A DNA stretch of 64,000 nt. It comes from Chrysaora quinquecirrha (taxonomy: Eukaryota > Cnidaria > Scyphozoa > Semaeostomeae > Pelagiidae). The number at the start of each line of letters is the position of its first letter. Position 1 is the stretch's first letter. The notes below the pieces were generated by a model, which saw only the letters and a list, made by a program, of their open reading frames with translations, searched no databases and was not told where the DNA came from. Made by a program: the position numbers and the translations under genes. The stretch is from positions 309,227-373,226 of the forward strand of contig JACTAT010000128.1 of the NCBI GenBank assembly GCA_014526335.1, given 5' to 3'. Below are positions 44,386-56,265 of the stretch, one piece after another.

Positions 44386-44520
44386 AGAAACAAGGTTAAA
44401 TTTAAGTTAACGAAGGACAAGACTACCAAAATCCGAAAAAGTCCACCAGAAAAAAGACCTTAATTGGACTTTTTGATTTTGGTAGTCTTGTTCCTTGTCA
44501 ATATGAATTTAACCTTGCTT
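44386..44520. repeat. inverted repeat with ~60-bp arms
   Basis: The left arm (44,386-44,448, containing CAAGACTACCAAAATC) pairs with the right arm (44,463-44,520, containing GATTTTGGTAGTCTTG). The arms match over about 60 bp with small gaps and a short loop. The transcript could form a long hairpin. It lies just beyond the 3' end of the minus-strand BEL/Pao element. Confidence 0.85.
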
Positions 44521-44869
44521 ATGTCCTAGACTCTTTCTCTCTGGATGTTCTTCATCCTTTCCAATTTCTAAAGTGTCACTTTAGATCAGGTTATTTTTGC
44601 GGTAAGGGTCACTTCTGGTGTGAGGTGTAGAAAGAGACAACACATTGAAACCTATATACAAAACCTCATGAAATATATACAAAATAGCTAACTAAGTATA
44701 ACATTGTGATAATTGTGAGTAGACCTGAATGGTAATGTGAGAGCAAAGGAATACGTAGAAAAGCTAATAAAAGTAAATGAATCTAAAATCTAAGCTACAC
44801 AATTATAAAAGAAAAACGTAACTTATGTCCAGACTACTATAATAACGAGGACCCAGACCTACATTCTTG
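44521..44869. other. no supported gene; possible LTR remnant
   Basis: This follows the coding end of the minus-strand BEL/Pao element, so LTR sequence is expected here, but no partner copy is visible to prove it. Confidence 0.35.
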
Positions 44870-46800
44870 TCATTCATGGGGCCAGACAATATAGTAATCT
44901 TGAGCTAAGTCCGTTAGTTGAGCATTTGTCATATCCTGAGCAGCGCATGCTGCATGTCTTGTAGGACCAGCTTGAATCGCACTATGTTCTTCATCTTCTT
45001 CTGAAATGACTTCTTCTACTGCTGCAGTACTAATGTTAAGTTGCAAGGGATAAAGTTTAATGATAGATGTTGTTGTGTGTCTGTTTGCTGTACATACAAC
45101 TGTGGCTTGACAAAGATTATCTGAACCAGTCAACAATTTTGTGATGATACCAAGAGACCAGTGATGGCCAGACATGTCTGTGTCAGCAACAAGTACGATG
45201 AAACCTTCTTTGAGCTTATTGTTGACAGCTTTTTGTTGTTGTTTTTATATGCATGTGTTTCGAGAAGAAGTGATAAATATTCAGAGTTGATGCTGAAGGA
45301 AATGATTACTGTATATGACGTTGACGCTGAAGGAAATGATTATATAACGTTGTGTGATGATGCTGAGCACATGAAATGTCGGTTCTGTCACCAAAATTTG
45401 GGTCGTAGTTGATGGAATCGAGGGTTGGATGTGGTAAAAAGGTAACATTGAAACCAAAGAGCAGGGGATTTGGCGTCAGTGGCTGTAGATCCTGAATATC
45501 TGATTTAATAGTCGTAAGAGGGCGATTGTTTAAAACAGCCTGAATCTCTTTAATAAGCTTGTATAGTGTGACTAGCATAATGAGCGAGCGACCAAAAACT
45601 TTTTTCCAAACTGACTTTGTTAAACTGATTAAGGTTTTGTATACACCACCCTTATGTGGACTACGGGCTGGAGTGTATAACAAACAAATACGTTTTTGCG
45701 TGAAAGCATGCTGGACTGTCAGCAAATCAAAGTGAGCTAACAGAGCCTGTAGGTCTTGTTCTGCATATTTGACTGTCTGAGCGTTGTCGGATAGGAGAGA
45801 TGGAGAACACTGTAATCAATGTTGTTCAATGACGTCGAAAGGCTTGAAGAAACTAGGATGTACTGAGATCTTCAACTACTTCTATGTTGATAGCGTGTGT
45901 TGTGAGATAAGTGAAAAGACAGAAATATACCATGATCTCTAGAACGGCTATTGACAGTAAGATGACCGGTGAAGTCAATGCCAATGATCTAAAAGAGACG
46001 TAGTGATGTATCGTTACAAAACTGAGGTAACTCAGGTGACATTGGAAGTTGATAATGAATATGATGATAATGATAATGATCTTTTATGCACGTACAACAT
46101 TTACTGATGAGACAATGAATGGCGGAGCGAGCTGATGGAACCCAAAACTGACTGCGAAGAGCGAAAATAGTTCCTCCAACACCAACATGATGCATAGAAT
46201 GATGACAATCAAGAATGATCAGATTGATAAGGCGCGAATGGCAAGGAAGCAAAATAAGTGAAGACTGGAGGGTGAAGCGTCCTTTAGTGTGAATGAGACA
46301 ATCATCATCAAGAAACAAACTTAATTTACGTACAGTTGGTTGAGCACTTGTCTTGTCATGTGTACCCTTAGAAGAAAGAGATGATACAACTTGCGAGTAG
46401 CAGCGTAACTGCTCAGATTTAAGCCATGCGCGTTCCAAAGCCTCGATTTCTGATGTTCTTGGAGGTCCAGTTATCCCTGTTTGATAGCAAAAGCGATAAA
46501 CCTAAACAGAAATTGCTAAGAGTTTCGAATAGTCATTAAAACGTTTAATGTTGTTAATAAGTGATAGGCAGCATCTGCTCCTATGTTTTGTTTCCTAAAA
46601 GTTCCACCATAACCAGAAACAGATAAAAGTTCGTAAGATTTGGGGGTTAAACTCAATTGATTAGCGAATTCTGTGGGTACGTAGCTGCACTGAGAGCCTT
46701 TGTTGAAAAAGACTTTTGCGTTTAATTTTTTATCATTAACAACAGCAACAGCTTTGGTGGTTTTAAACAGGATCACATTAGTCATTATCAGTTTGTTAAG
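44870..46800 (-). pseudogene. BEL/Pao retrotransposon pol, RT deleted
   Basis: Minus-strand order starts with the aspartic protease at 46,785-46,516 (MTNVILFKTTKAVAVV; the active-site Asp reads Asn in FFNKGSQCSYV). Then directly, at 46,438-45,989, comes the integrase zinc-binding head (DCHHSMHHVGVGGT, FWVPSARSAI, CLISKCCTCIKD). The integrase C-terminal half is at 45,725-45,306 (SPHKGGVYKTLISLTKSVWK; VLNNRPLTTI). The following domain with HHWSLGIITKLLTGSDNLCQ and LYPLQL ends at 44,870. Reverse transcriptase, RNase H and the integrase catalytic Asp region are missing. A small deletion may explain the first, a gap near 45,750-45,980 the second. It is inactive. Confidence 0.85.
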
Positions 46801-47159
46801 AAAAACAATATGATGTCACAGTGACATTTTATGTTCCTGAGAATAAGCCAATGAATGATGACATCATCGATCTGAATGACAGATTCAGATCTATTGACTT
46901 TTCTTCAATATATACAGCTCTAAGACTTGCACAGCACATTCATACATATACAGACACAAGAATAAAAAAAACTCCTGTTACATTAGGGAGATCTTGATCT
47001 TCAATTGAGAGCTCTTCCATTAGGTCAGACATTACAAAGAACAAATAGATCTCATCTCATTTCATTTCATTTTTGGTTATTTAGGCATGGTATTCCCTCA
47101 CTCTATCAGGATTGCTTTTTAAGGGGGCCGTGTTAAAGAAATATATGGATAAGTATGCT

Positions 47160-49250
47160 CTTCGTCTCGGAGAACTGAATGCTGTAATTGCGCATCTGCG
47201 AAAATCTGACAAGCGCATTACAAAAGGCATTTAATATTGACAACCAGAAAAGTCCAGGAAAGTGTAATTGAAATGTCTTACTACTTCAAGAAAGTAAATT
47301 TTTGTCAAATTATGCGTACCTTTGAAGAACAGCAGAAAGGAAACAAAGTACTTCAATTTCTTTTACATATATTTGTATGGTTCAGAAGTACTTCAATTTC
47401 TTTTACATATATTTGTATGGTTCAGAGGTTGAAGTCATTTGTTTATGCATTGCGAGCTAGATTGGGTACTGCATCTGAAAGCTGGGAAGATATTGCAAAT
47501 AAAAAGAATGCAAGGCCAAGGTTCTACCTGACGGCACCACTGTTGGCTAATATTGTTGAAAATGTGAAAGTGAAATATCAAGGGAGTGATTGTTCGAGAA
47601 GAAGGCACCATCTACAAACCAAAGCTGCAGTGACAAGATATGGTGAGATGCAAAGAAATGTATTTGATATTCTTAAAGACAAAGCAGATCTTTTTGAAAA
47701 GGAGAAGAAGGGACCTTTTATGATTTGATGACAAATGCCTTGGTACCTGAGTAGACGCACTCTGAAATTCTTAATGTTAAACAGATAGGGCAAGACATGA
47801 AAAGAGAATTTGCGAAGGAGAGATTGGGACAGAAAAGGGGAAAAGGCATCTAGGCACCAATGACGCTTTCATAAATGCCAACCTTTTCTGCGCTTGGCAA
47901 GAAAATCAAGGTGAAATCAATGGAAAAGGTTATTGAATTGCAGGAAGGTAGACGCTTATTTAGTCAGTTTGCATTAGTTGCCCAGTCGTCAAGAGGCCTG
48001 GATATGATGAAAATGTCATTGATCGTGGAAGTGCCGACATAAAAAGTTAAATTTGATTCAACTTCTCCGGCCCTTATGACGCTTTTGCTACTAGAAGATA
48101 ATAATGGAAGCATGTGCCGCAGCCGTCGGCGACGTGTCTGTTGCATGTGTTCCCATTGAGTACATGACTGTAACAAATGCGAGGAAATATGCAACAATTT
48201 TAAAGCAAACACTGTCTCAGCACTGGCTTCGCCACATACTGCTATATGGAAACGAAACGTTGCAACACTTTCTCAGTGCTAATACAGTCGTTTCTCAGCA
48301 CTTGCACAGCCTCTCATGGCTATATGGAAACCAGGCTTAGAGTTACATGTTGTGCCAAGAATCTTAATGCAGATTGATGGGTCATTGATACCAGGTCAAC
48401 GGGGAAAATCAAAGCATATAAGGCAGCAATAGCCCTTAGAGAAGAAACCACAGGATCAATACAAGAACCAAAAAAAATATCATATTAAAAAGTAGAATAA
48501 TTATTGATGCAATGATTATTGTAAAAGTGCTAAACCTTACTGCTAATAATATTAAGAACTGTAAAGATCTTGCTGATGCATTTGTGTTGCGCTGCATTCG
48601 ACTATGGCAGGCAAGATTGAGGACTCTTACGAAGTAAAGGGTAGCTTGAAGAAAAGCGAAATCTCATGTCGCACTTGACCGCAAAGACCATAAGTTCATT
48701 GAAAAGTACCTGGTATCTGCAGATGCCAAAATAAAAGGAATAGCTTCACTTACTGACGAAAATAACCATGAAGAAGCATATACATTGTTAGTTATATGCA
48801 TACAATTGAGGCTTCTCAAAATCAAATGGAACATCACCACATTGTTGTTTTTTATCAGACACAAACATATTATGTTTCTATTTGCCTAGAACATGGTGTA
48901 ACAAGATGCAAGTTGTAAACATTGCGCAAAATATATACCAGATGAAAAGTGAAAGCAAGATATCATACAGTTCATGTTGCTATTGTTGTGCAGCTACTTG
49001 TAGTTGAAAAACCTGAGACACTTCCAGGACTGCACGCATCGCATTTGCTGGAATCGGAAAGCTCTCTTGGTGGAAATATTTCATGAAAGCTGACAGTGAT
49101 AGACAGCAGCATGTATCTCCAGATGACATTGTGGAGCTGGTAGAATATAGTTGCAATGTATGTAATGTGGAACTGGAAGATGCAATTGTATGAAACCGCT
49201 GTCTTCCACCAGCCTTTGTGAATGTATAATGAAGAATATGGATAACGAAC
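47160..49250 (+). pseudogene. decayed coding region of unidentified element protein
   Basis: The open frame 47,237-47,728 gives 163 codons with ARPRFYLTAPLLANIVENVK and RRRHHLQTKAAVTRYGEMQR. Coding sense continues through multiple frames, including FSALGKKIKVKSMEKVIELQ (47,885) and LFSQFALVAQSSRGLDMMK (47,958). KDHKFIEKYLVSADAKIKGI is near 48,690, and a Cys-containing tail lies near 49,150. I recognise this as the style of a repeat-borne protein recurring in invertebrate genomes but cannot name its family or function. Stops occur about every 60 codons after 47,728, so it is dead. Confidence 0.4.
47348..47427 (+). repeat. 40-bp perfect tandem duplication
   Basis: GTACTTCAATTTCTTTTACA plus the next 20 bases occurs twice back to back with one end difference. 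Because 40 is not a multiple of three, the duplication shifts the frame inside the relic open frame, so that frame's middle is artefactual. Confidence 0.92.
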
Positions 49251-49362
49251 AATACGCCATTTCTGATGCAGAAAGTGAAAATGACTAGAATGTTGACTTG
49301 AAATAGTAAAGTTTTAATCTTTGTTTTCTGAATCTTTCATTCAGCTTGATGACGTCATGATT

Positions 49363-50105
49363 CAAGTCATTATCAGTTTGTCGAAAAAACGATTCCGTGC
49401 ACGTTTTGTGTTAATTGAACTTTCTATACATCATTCAAAAGGTTTTCACTTGCAGATTACAAATTTCGATGTTGCCACAACGAATTCTGGAAATAACGAG
49501 TGTGACGTCATGATTACATCATGGCAATTATCGGAAAAATTGATTGAGCTATTTGTTCAAGAAAAACAACATTTACGCTTGGGAATGCCTTATTTGCTCC
49601 CCAATTAGCTTCAGATATACCAAATTATATTTATTGACATACATTAGCTCTTATTAATATGACGTCATAGTGACGTCAAAACAAAAAACTTTGTGATTCT
49701 GATATAATAATGGGTTAAATTGATTGGATAGAATACCAGGCCCTATATTTTGAATTTCCGATATTATTGCGAATTTTTTACGGTAGTAAAAAACATTTAA
49801 TGTTGCTGAGAATAAGCCAATAAACGAGCTTATATATGTCAATAAATATAATCTCGTATATTTGAAGCTAATTGAATATCAAATAAGGCATTCGCATATG
49901 AAAATATTCTTTCTTGCACAAATAGCTTAATCGATGATCCCAATAATTTCCATGATGTAATCATGACGTCACACTCGTAATATCGAGAATTCGTTGTGGC
50001 AACATCGGAATTCGCAATCTGCAAGTCAAAGCCTTTCGAATGATGTATAGAAAGTACAATTAACACAAAAAGTTCACGGGACCATTTTTTTCGACAAACT
50101 TATAC
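49363..50105. repeat. ~740-bp inverted repeat (foldback)
   Basis: Left arm 49,375-49,650 pairs with right arm 49,835-50,095. Both arms read TTTCTATACATCATTC, GATGTTGCCACAACGAATTC and GAGTGTGACGTCATGATTAC in opposite directions, at roughly 80-85% identity by eye. The 185-bp centre contains ATGACGTCATAGTGACGTCA, a pair of CRE-like palindromes. Short frames on both arms mirror each other and are not genes. Confidence 0.85.
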
Positions 50106-51075
50106 TGACTACATGATCAGTGGCCTTAGGCGAACCCTGATTATTTTCAGGAGAGGAAGAGTGAACAACAGAGTCAACAGAGTTTTTAACACGACTAACA
50201 TTTAATGTGTCATGAGATGATTTATCATTGATATGCCAAGACGATAAAGAATTACAATCATTTAAGAAATCATTGATATTGATATTCAACAAAGGAGCGC
50301 AATTTGTTACCATAGACTGTGATGTATAATCAGCGGTGGAATGTAGTGTTAGATGCATCATTCGTAGCTTAGCTTAAGATGCGTCATTCTTAACAATAGC
50401 AGCGAGAGTGTTCCTACGAGATGAGGGTTGTGAATTCGCTGGCATGTTACATTGAGAAGTCGTGTTTGAAGCATTTGTATGAATACGGATTCCATGAATA
50501 CTTCTAAGGTGCTTGCCCTTACATTTTTCACAGCCTCCTCTTGCATTACAACTAGAAACGCGATGGCCAGAGCTCAAGCAATTAAGACATCACTTGAGAA
50601 GAATTACTGTGGCCGATTTTCACTAGCGGGCCTTGTGCAGTGTGATGTAGCGTGGTGACCTTTGCAAAGATGGCAAAGTCTGCTTGCAGTTGTCAATAAC
50701 GTGGTTGTACTTGATACATTGGGCTCATATGTTTCCTATCATGATGGGGGTGATTGGGTTTGTTCCTCTCGACAATGTAATCTTTCAAGCTATCTATGAA
50801 CAGTTTTAGAAGAAAATTTACACCCTGAACAGAGTCACCAATTTTACGGCAGACTTTCCCTGGCAATTTCTCTTCGACGATGGGAATAATTAAGGGGGCA
50901 CAAGCAGAAATATTGATCTGAAGTGCTTCTAAAGAGCGAATATCTCCCATTAACGAGTTGTAGAATTGCCTTAAACTGGAAGGTGCTATCGTTGGCTTTG
51001 GCATCTTCAGAAAATTATGAACGTGAGCACGGATAATACGTCTAGGGTTACCGAAATTTTCTTTCAATGTTTCTT
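50106..51075 (-). pseudogene. BEL/Pao gag (DUF1759-type) with zinc knuckles
   Basis: The frame 51,067-50,693 reads LKMPKPTIAPSSLRQFYNSL, SLEALQINISACAPLIIPIV and LPGKVCRKIGD, the DUF1759 capsid-like block of BEL/Pao gag. Downstream in shifting frames are CHLCKGHHATSHC (about 50,670) and SSGHRVSSCNARGGCEKCKG (about 50,560), zinc knuckles that bind genomic RNA. It is on the same strand as the protease and integrase at 44,870-46,800. It is most simply the 5' part of that element, separated by the 3.3-kb insert. Confidence 0.78.
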
Positions 51076-53220
51076 CTAAAATTGAATGGTTTTGTAAGAA
51101 TTATGCCTTGAACCATTTTAATGCTTTTCCCACGACTGGCCAATAAGATACGTGAATTTGGACGATTTAGGGAGGTCTGGTAAGTTACCAACTTGTGATT
51201 GAAATCTTTCCCAAAAACCATTCTACTCTGTTATTTTTCCGTCAAAAGTGGCAGTTGTAAGTCGGGTAACTTAGATCATAAGGTGGACATAGAGGTTGAC
51301 GTATTGATACGGGGATAGAAACGGTGTTTTTCTTTTCAAACTCAGAGAGATGAAAGTTAAGTTTACTTATCTTACCTCGGTTGATGTATGTCACTTCGTT
51401 TACCTCGTCAAAGAATGCGTCTGATTCTCTTTCATTTTAGATCTTATCTATATTCCGGCTGCTGGCAGCATGACCTACCTGCAATTTTGGCGGGACTTTT
51501 AAAATTTGGATAAGTGTGTTCATCTTCGTACTAGCAATACGAAGGAAGCATGTTGGCCATGTGCAATTTTCTTGTGAGGTGCCCCCAAGCGATTTTATGT
51601 TTTGACTGAAGTAGGCCTGTTTTTTTTGAAAGCGCCATTTTCTTCAACTATTTCAATAGAGATCACTGAGCCAAAGCACCCATCGAGACACAAATCTAGG
51701 GGAACACCAACAATTTTGACAGGGGTCCGCAAGAGAAATGAATGAAACTGGATGCCAAGACGTACTGAAAATGTGAAACGGGCGACTAATTTATGCAAAT
51801 AATATTATTTTTGAGTGTATGAAAACTGACTGAAGCTTTATATTATTTACAAGCAGTTCAAAATGAATAAAAAATGGTATAAAGCACAGTATACTGTATA
51901 TCATAGCTTCTGTTCCATAAGAACAATTTCGAGATATATTTTTGCAAAAAATACCTTATTACGTCAAATTTAGCATCTCTAATTTTCGTACTCTGAGATT
52001 GTCACACCCTAAAATTTTCATCAAAATTTTAGCCGCTTAGCACCCCTTTACTTTTTGCACCAAGAATTGCCATTGTAACTGTTTGCGCACTTTCAATTTC
52101 TTCTCGGTTTCAGTAGGGTGCATCATTAAGCAAAGCGAGTTTGATCCGAAATCAGCATCGTCAGCTTCTCCTTCTCTTTTCCCTTAAGCTTATTTTTGCA
52201 ATTTGGATGTTTTCATTCCGGTTTCCCTTGTCAGCAATTAACTGCCCTTAGTTGCAATGAGCAAAAAACGTGGGTGAAAGGGGGATGCACTGGTGGCTGT
52301 TTCTGACTTCAATAATGAAAAGAACTGACCAAAAGATGCAGGCAGATGATTTGCCCTGTGCAGAATTCTGCATAAGAACTATGTGGTCTCTTGGTTTAAA
52401 AAAGAGACACAAAACAAGCCTTCAATTCTTCTCCTTTCCATTGCCATTTCTATGTGGCACCCTGTCAAATGGCTGTCACAAAAATGTGCCGTGATAATGC
52501 CAAGATGCACTCCCCCTCCTCTTATATAATCCAACTGCTGAAGTCCAAATGCAAAAGTTTCATTTATCGAGAAGAAAACATGTACATACAAATCATTTGA
52601 ATTTTTAATTAACATGTACAAAATAATCATGAGGTGCTGTTGCATTGAAAGGAAGAATGGGGTCCCATTGCTTAGTTTCGCCTTTTACTGTTCAATCTGC
52701 CTGTCATGTTAAGCATTTTGCCTAGTGCTAATCTATCGATAAAAAAGGCATCAGAAATCTTATAAGCAGCGATCACCGTAACGCAATCACGGAAGAGCAA
52801 AAGAAGAAAATGCAACAGAAGAGGTCAATTTGCCAAAATGAAGCATACTCCCTTGAGAGCATCTATGGTAGGAATGCCAAACAAATGCTCATAGCCAAAC
52901 ACTATGTTGAGAACATAGAAGTATTTGGCTTTTATCATCTGAAAACTGGTCTCTATCTGTTCTTTCTGAAAATAATTTTTCGAATTTTATGAAAGCGTCA
53001 ATACAATGCTATGTTTTGAAGCCAGGGCTTTCACGTTTTTCTATGTTCTACTGTATGTCTCTTTTTACCTCTTGAAGTACGTGACAATCGTCTCTTTCAT
53101 TACATTCATGTACTGTTAGGAGTCCGACGTGTTTTCTCTAGTTATGAAAAAAGCTTCGAAATAAAATCATTTTTTAACATTGGTAGGTAGTCTTTTGTTA
53201 CACTCGGTAATAGATTTAAT
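51076..53220. other. no supported gene
   Basis: Continues upstream of the gag relic, so 51,076-51,500 may be its N-terminus or leader. The minus frame 51,595-51,798 and plus frames at 52,270 and 52,810 have no recognisable motif. The rest is AT-rich. Confidence 0.4.
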
Positions 53221-53395
53221 TAAAAGATAATTCAAATGGAAAACAAAGATTTATTAATCAAATCACACGGAACTTGTGGTGTACTGAATTTATTGTCAAA
53301 AGAAAAGAGTGAGAGAGTGGAATAATGCAATAATGGAAAGATAGAAGAATTTAGAAAAAGATGAATCAAAAAGAAATATAAAAATACACTGGGCC

Positions 53396-54545
53396 ATGGA
53401 AGAGGATAAGAAGGTTACGAAAATAAAGATAATGTCAGCTCTAGAAATGAACAGTAAAGATAAATTGACGATCACACTATATACAGGAGAAAATTCTGAG
53501 AAAATTATGATTCAATCCAAAAATCTAATACAGTGGAAAAATTCAGGATATCTTAATATAAAAGATATAGTAAATGGAAAGAAAAATTGCAATGAAATAG
53601 CATTGAATGAACTTTGGCTCACAGACAATGTATTGAAAAGCTTAGAAGGAAATAAAAACACAGATGGTTTTGAAATAAAAACGCCAATTCGATCTAAAGA
53701 GAAACGACAACAGTTGTTAGTTAAGGCAGAAAAAAGCCTACAGAAGTTGCATAAAGCAAAAGAAATTGAACAAGAAAAGATTTAAATCATGATCGAAGCA
53801 TTAGAGAAACAAATAATAGAGCTAAAAGAAGAAAACAAGAAGCTAAGCAGTGAATTCAGTTTAGTAAAGATAAACCTTGAAGAATACAAAAAAATCGAAC
53901 AATCTGGTAAAAGGAATGAATCAAAACAGAATGAAACAAGTGAAATAATGTATAAAGATATAAATGAAATGAAAAAGGAAATACAAAAATCTACAGATCC
54001 AGATGGAAAGTCCAACAGCCTGACAAAATCTCCAGAATAAATGGTGAGCTACTATTATTCAAAGAAGATATCGGTGATTTCAAGATAAAAATTAATAATC
54101 AATTGAAACGCATATCAGCCCAAATTGATGTAAATCAGAAACAAGATAACGATTATTTTGATACTAAATTAGACAAGCTCAAAAATGCTATGAAATTAGA
54201 GAATAAAGATATTGAGTCCAACTTATCAGCCTTAACACAAGAATTGAAAGATATGCGTGTGAATATTTTGCGTGATGCCAGTACTTAAATTTGGCCACCA
54301 CTGCCCACTAAATTAGCTAGAAATAGCTTTGATGACTCAACGGCTACACAAACAACGAGTCATACTCTTGAGCCTAAAGAGAGTTGTGACATCCTCATTA
54401 TTGGCGACTCTATAATTAAAGGGATAAATCCCACAAAGTTCCATACAAGAATGAAAACCAAGACCGAAGTATTTAGATGTGGGAAAATCAATGATGTCAC
54501 TATGTTTCTTACCCAATCAGAAATCAAGATAAAAGATCAAGTGTC
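53396..54545 (+). pseudogene. LINE ORF1: coiled coil plus SGNH-type domain
   Basis: The first frame (53,396-53,785, MEEDKKVTKIKIMSALEMN) ends in a Lys/Glu/Gln-rich helix. A TAA at 53,783 is followed by a second frame with a strong coiled coil (MIEALEKQIIELKEENKKLS). A third frame, 54,103-54,288, continues it. After another shift, ESCDILIIGDSIIKGINPTK (54,385-54,440) gives the GDS block of SGNH/esterase-like folds, which is found at the end of ORF1 in CR1-type LINEs. ORF1 proteins bind the element RNA. Similarity ends near 54,545 where a foldback element begins. No ORF2 follows. Strikingly A-rich base use sets it apart from neighbours. Confidence 0.7.
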
Positions 54546-54657
54546 GCAGCCCGTGAGTGAAAACCAGAATGGAAATGCTTTACATATTTTGTCTGTCAAA
54601 ATCCTTGCATATATATGAATAGGTAACCACGTACGGTGTTGATATATGGCAATTTCT

Positions 54658-55530
54658 ACCCAATGTTCGGTATGGGGGCGTTTTTCGCCCCCCTCCTACT
54701 TTTGGTCGTGTATCATCTGCATGAACTCCTTAGTAGCTTTGGTAAGGGTCTGACTTTTCGTAGGATTAATCAAGGAACATTTTGGCATGGGTTTTGGTGT
54801 TGCGGACTTAGTCACGTGACCAGAAAATGCCCATATTTGGAAGCAGGTAATCCAAATTACCCTTCAATCGGCTATATCTCTGTCAATAATTATCACATAT
54901 GATAGAAGTATATGGTGGGACTTCTCTTGGCAAGAGCTATAATTTGATATATCATTTGAATGTTTTTGGTATTGTTGGCAAATTTTGTCACTTTTCACGT
55001 GATCAATTTTATTCAATGTCGTTAATTAGCCTAATTAGCAACTTTTTTTAAATTTTTGGATTGAGTCATGCACAAGGCTGTGTAAACTATGCTTTTGAAG
55101 ATTTTTACTAAAAATAAAGCTTCTTATATACGTTTTCCAAAATGCTGAGTATGCAAAAAATTTTTCTTCGTCATAAAGGTTTATAAAAGTTGATAGGAAA
55201 CAGCAATTAGCTGATGATTAGCTTAAATAATAGAAAAGTTTACTTTCTACAGAGATTTTAACATTTATAGTGCCTTTTACCTATTTCAGTCCGATTTTGC
55301 TTGATTTTCGGCAACGTAGATGAAATAGTCATAATTTCACACTCTACACGGTCGCTAGGCAACGTGTCACGTGACTAATTAACAAACAATAGTATTAATA
55401 AGTTACAATTGGGTACTTGCACATGTCTACCAAGTTTCATCTCAATCAGACAAATAGCAGCTGAGACAACTAGGGGGCGAAAGACGCCCCCCATACCTAG
55501 AGAGGCAAAAAATAGCCCATACCGAATAGG
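54658..55530. mobile_element. foldback MITE, ~870 bp
   Basis: The left end has TTCGGTATGGGGGCG followed by a TTTTTCGCCCCC hairpin (54,666-54,693). The right end has GGGGGCGAAAGACGCCCCCC (55,474) and CCCATACCGAATAGGGTTAA (55,516). The right side duplicates the GGTATGG motif with a 30-bp spacer. A TTAA lies at the right edge, but there is none on the left. No coding capacity is seen. The interior is AT-rich with several 'CACGTGA' words. Confidence 0.68.
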
Positions 55531-55559
55531 GTTAATATGTCACTGTGCACTAGCAACTG

Positions 55560-55689
55560 TGAAGTAGCAGCGTACAGGTCTGTGTAGGAGGTCGTAACGA
55601 AGCGACGCGTCCGACGATAGGTCTGTGGATATGTCATGCTCCCGACGGGTCACCTGCGACGTGGGACCTATATCATAGGTAGGTATATG
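55560..55689. other. GC-richer leader of the 65-bp array
   Basis: This contains GAGGTCGTAACGAAGCGACG and GTGGGACCTATATCATAGG. It appears to be a diverged edge of the array that follows. No gene. Confidence 0.4.
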
Positions 55690-56265
55690 TTGTAGGGATG
55701 CTACGACCTACGACCTACAACCTACAGCATACCTATGTAGCTATGTTTTCTGGCGAACCTATAACCTACGACCTACAAGCTACAACCTGCAGCATACCTA
55801 TGTACCTATGTTTTTCGGCCAACCTACCACCTACGACCTACAAGCTACAACCTGCAGCATACCTATGTACCTATGTTTTTCGGCCAACCTACCACCTACG
55901 ACCTACAAGCTACAACCTGCAGCATACCTATGTACCTATGTTTTTCGGCCAACCTACCACCTACGACCTACAAGCTACAACCTGCAGCATACCTATGTAC
56001 CTATGTTTTTCGGCCAACCTACCACCTACGACCTACAAGCTACAACCTACAGCATACCTATGTACCTATGTTTTTCGGCCAACCTACCACCTACGACCTA
56101 CAGCCTACAACCTACAGCATACCTAAGTACCTATGTTTTCGGCGAACCTACGACCTACGACCTACAATGTAGAAGCTGGAGCATATGTATGCAGCTATGT
56201 TTTCCGGCGAACCGACGACCTCGACGTACAACCCAGAATCTACAGCATAACTATGTAGGTGTGTT
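55690..56265 (+). repeat. 65-bp tandem array of ACCTAC(A/G)-rich units
   Basis: About eight copies of a 65-bp unit with the landmarks ACCTATGTACCTATG, TTTTTCGGCCAACCTACC and CAAGCTACAACCTGCAGCAT. The middle four are almost identical and the edges diverge. Each unit contains five or six 7-bp ACCTACR words. All three plus frames stay open through the core. Because 65 is not a multiple of three, each frame cycles through the same 65-residue series. Confidence 0.95.

Larger units (their letters stand above)
46801..50100. mobile_element. 3.3-kb insert splitting the BEL/Pao element
   Basis: Gag coding of the minus-strand BEL/Pao element stops at about 50,105 and its protease resumes at about 46,800. 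The 3.3 kb between is unrelated and has ends that resemble each other inverted: CAGTTTGTTAAGAAAAA on the left, and the complement of the right end reading TAAGTTTGTCGAAAAAA. The right 730 bp is a large inverted repeat. A plus-strand coding relic lies inside. I could not define a target duplication, so it may be one element or a composite. Confidence 0.55.

Noticed and set aside
49321..50066. paired 95- and 75-codon frames on opposite strands as homologous genes
   Set aside because: They are mirror readings of the two arms of one inverted repeat, with no domain.
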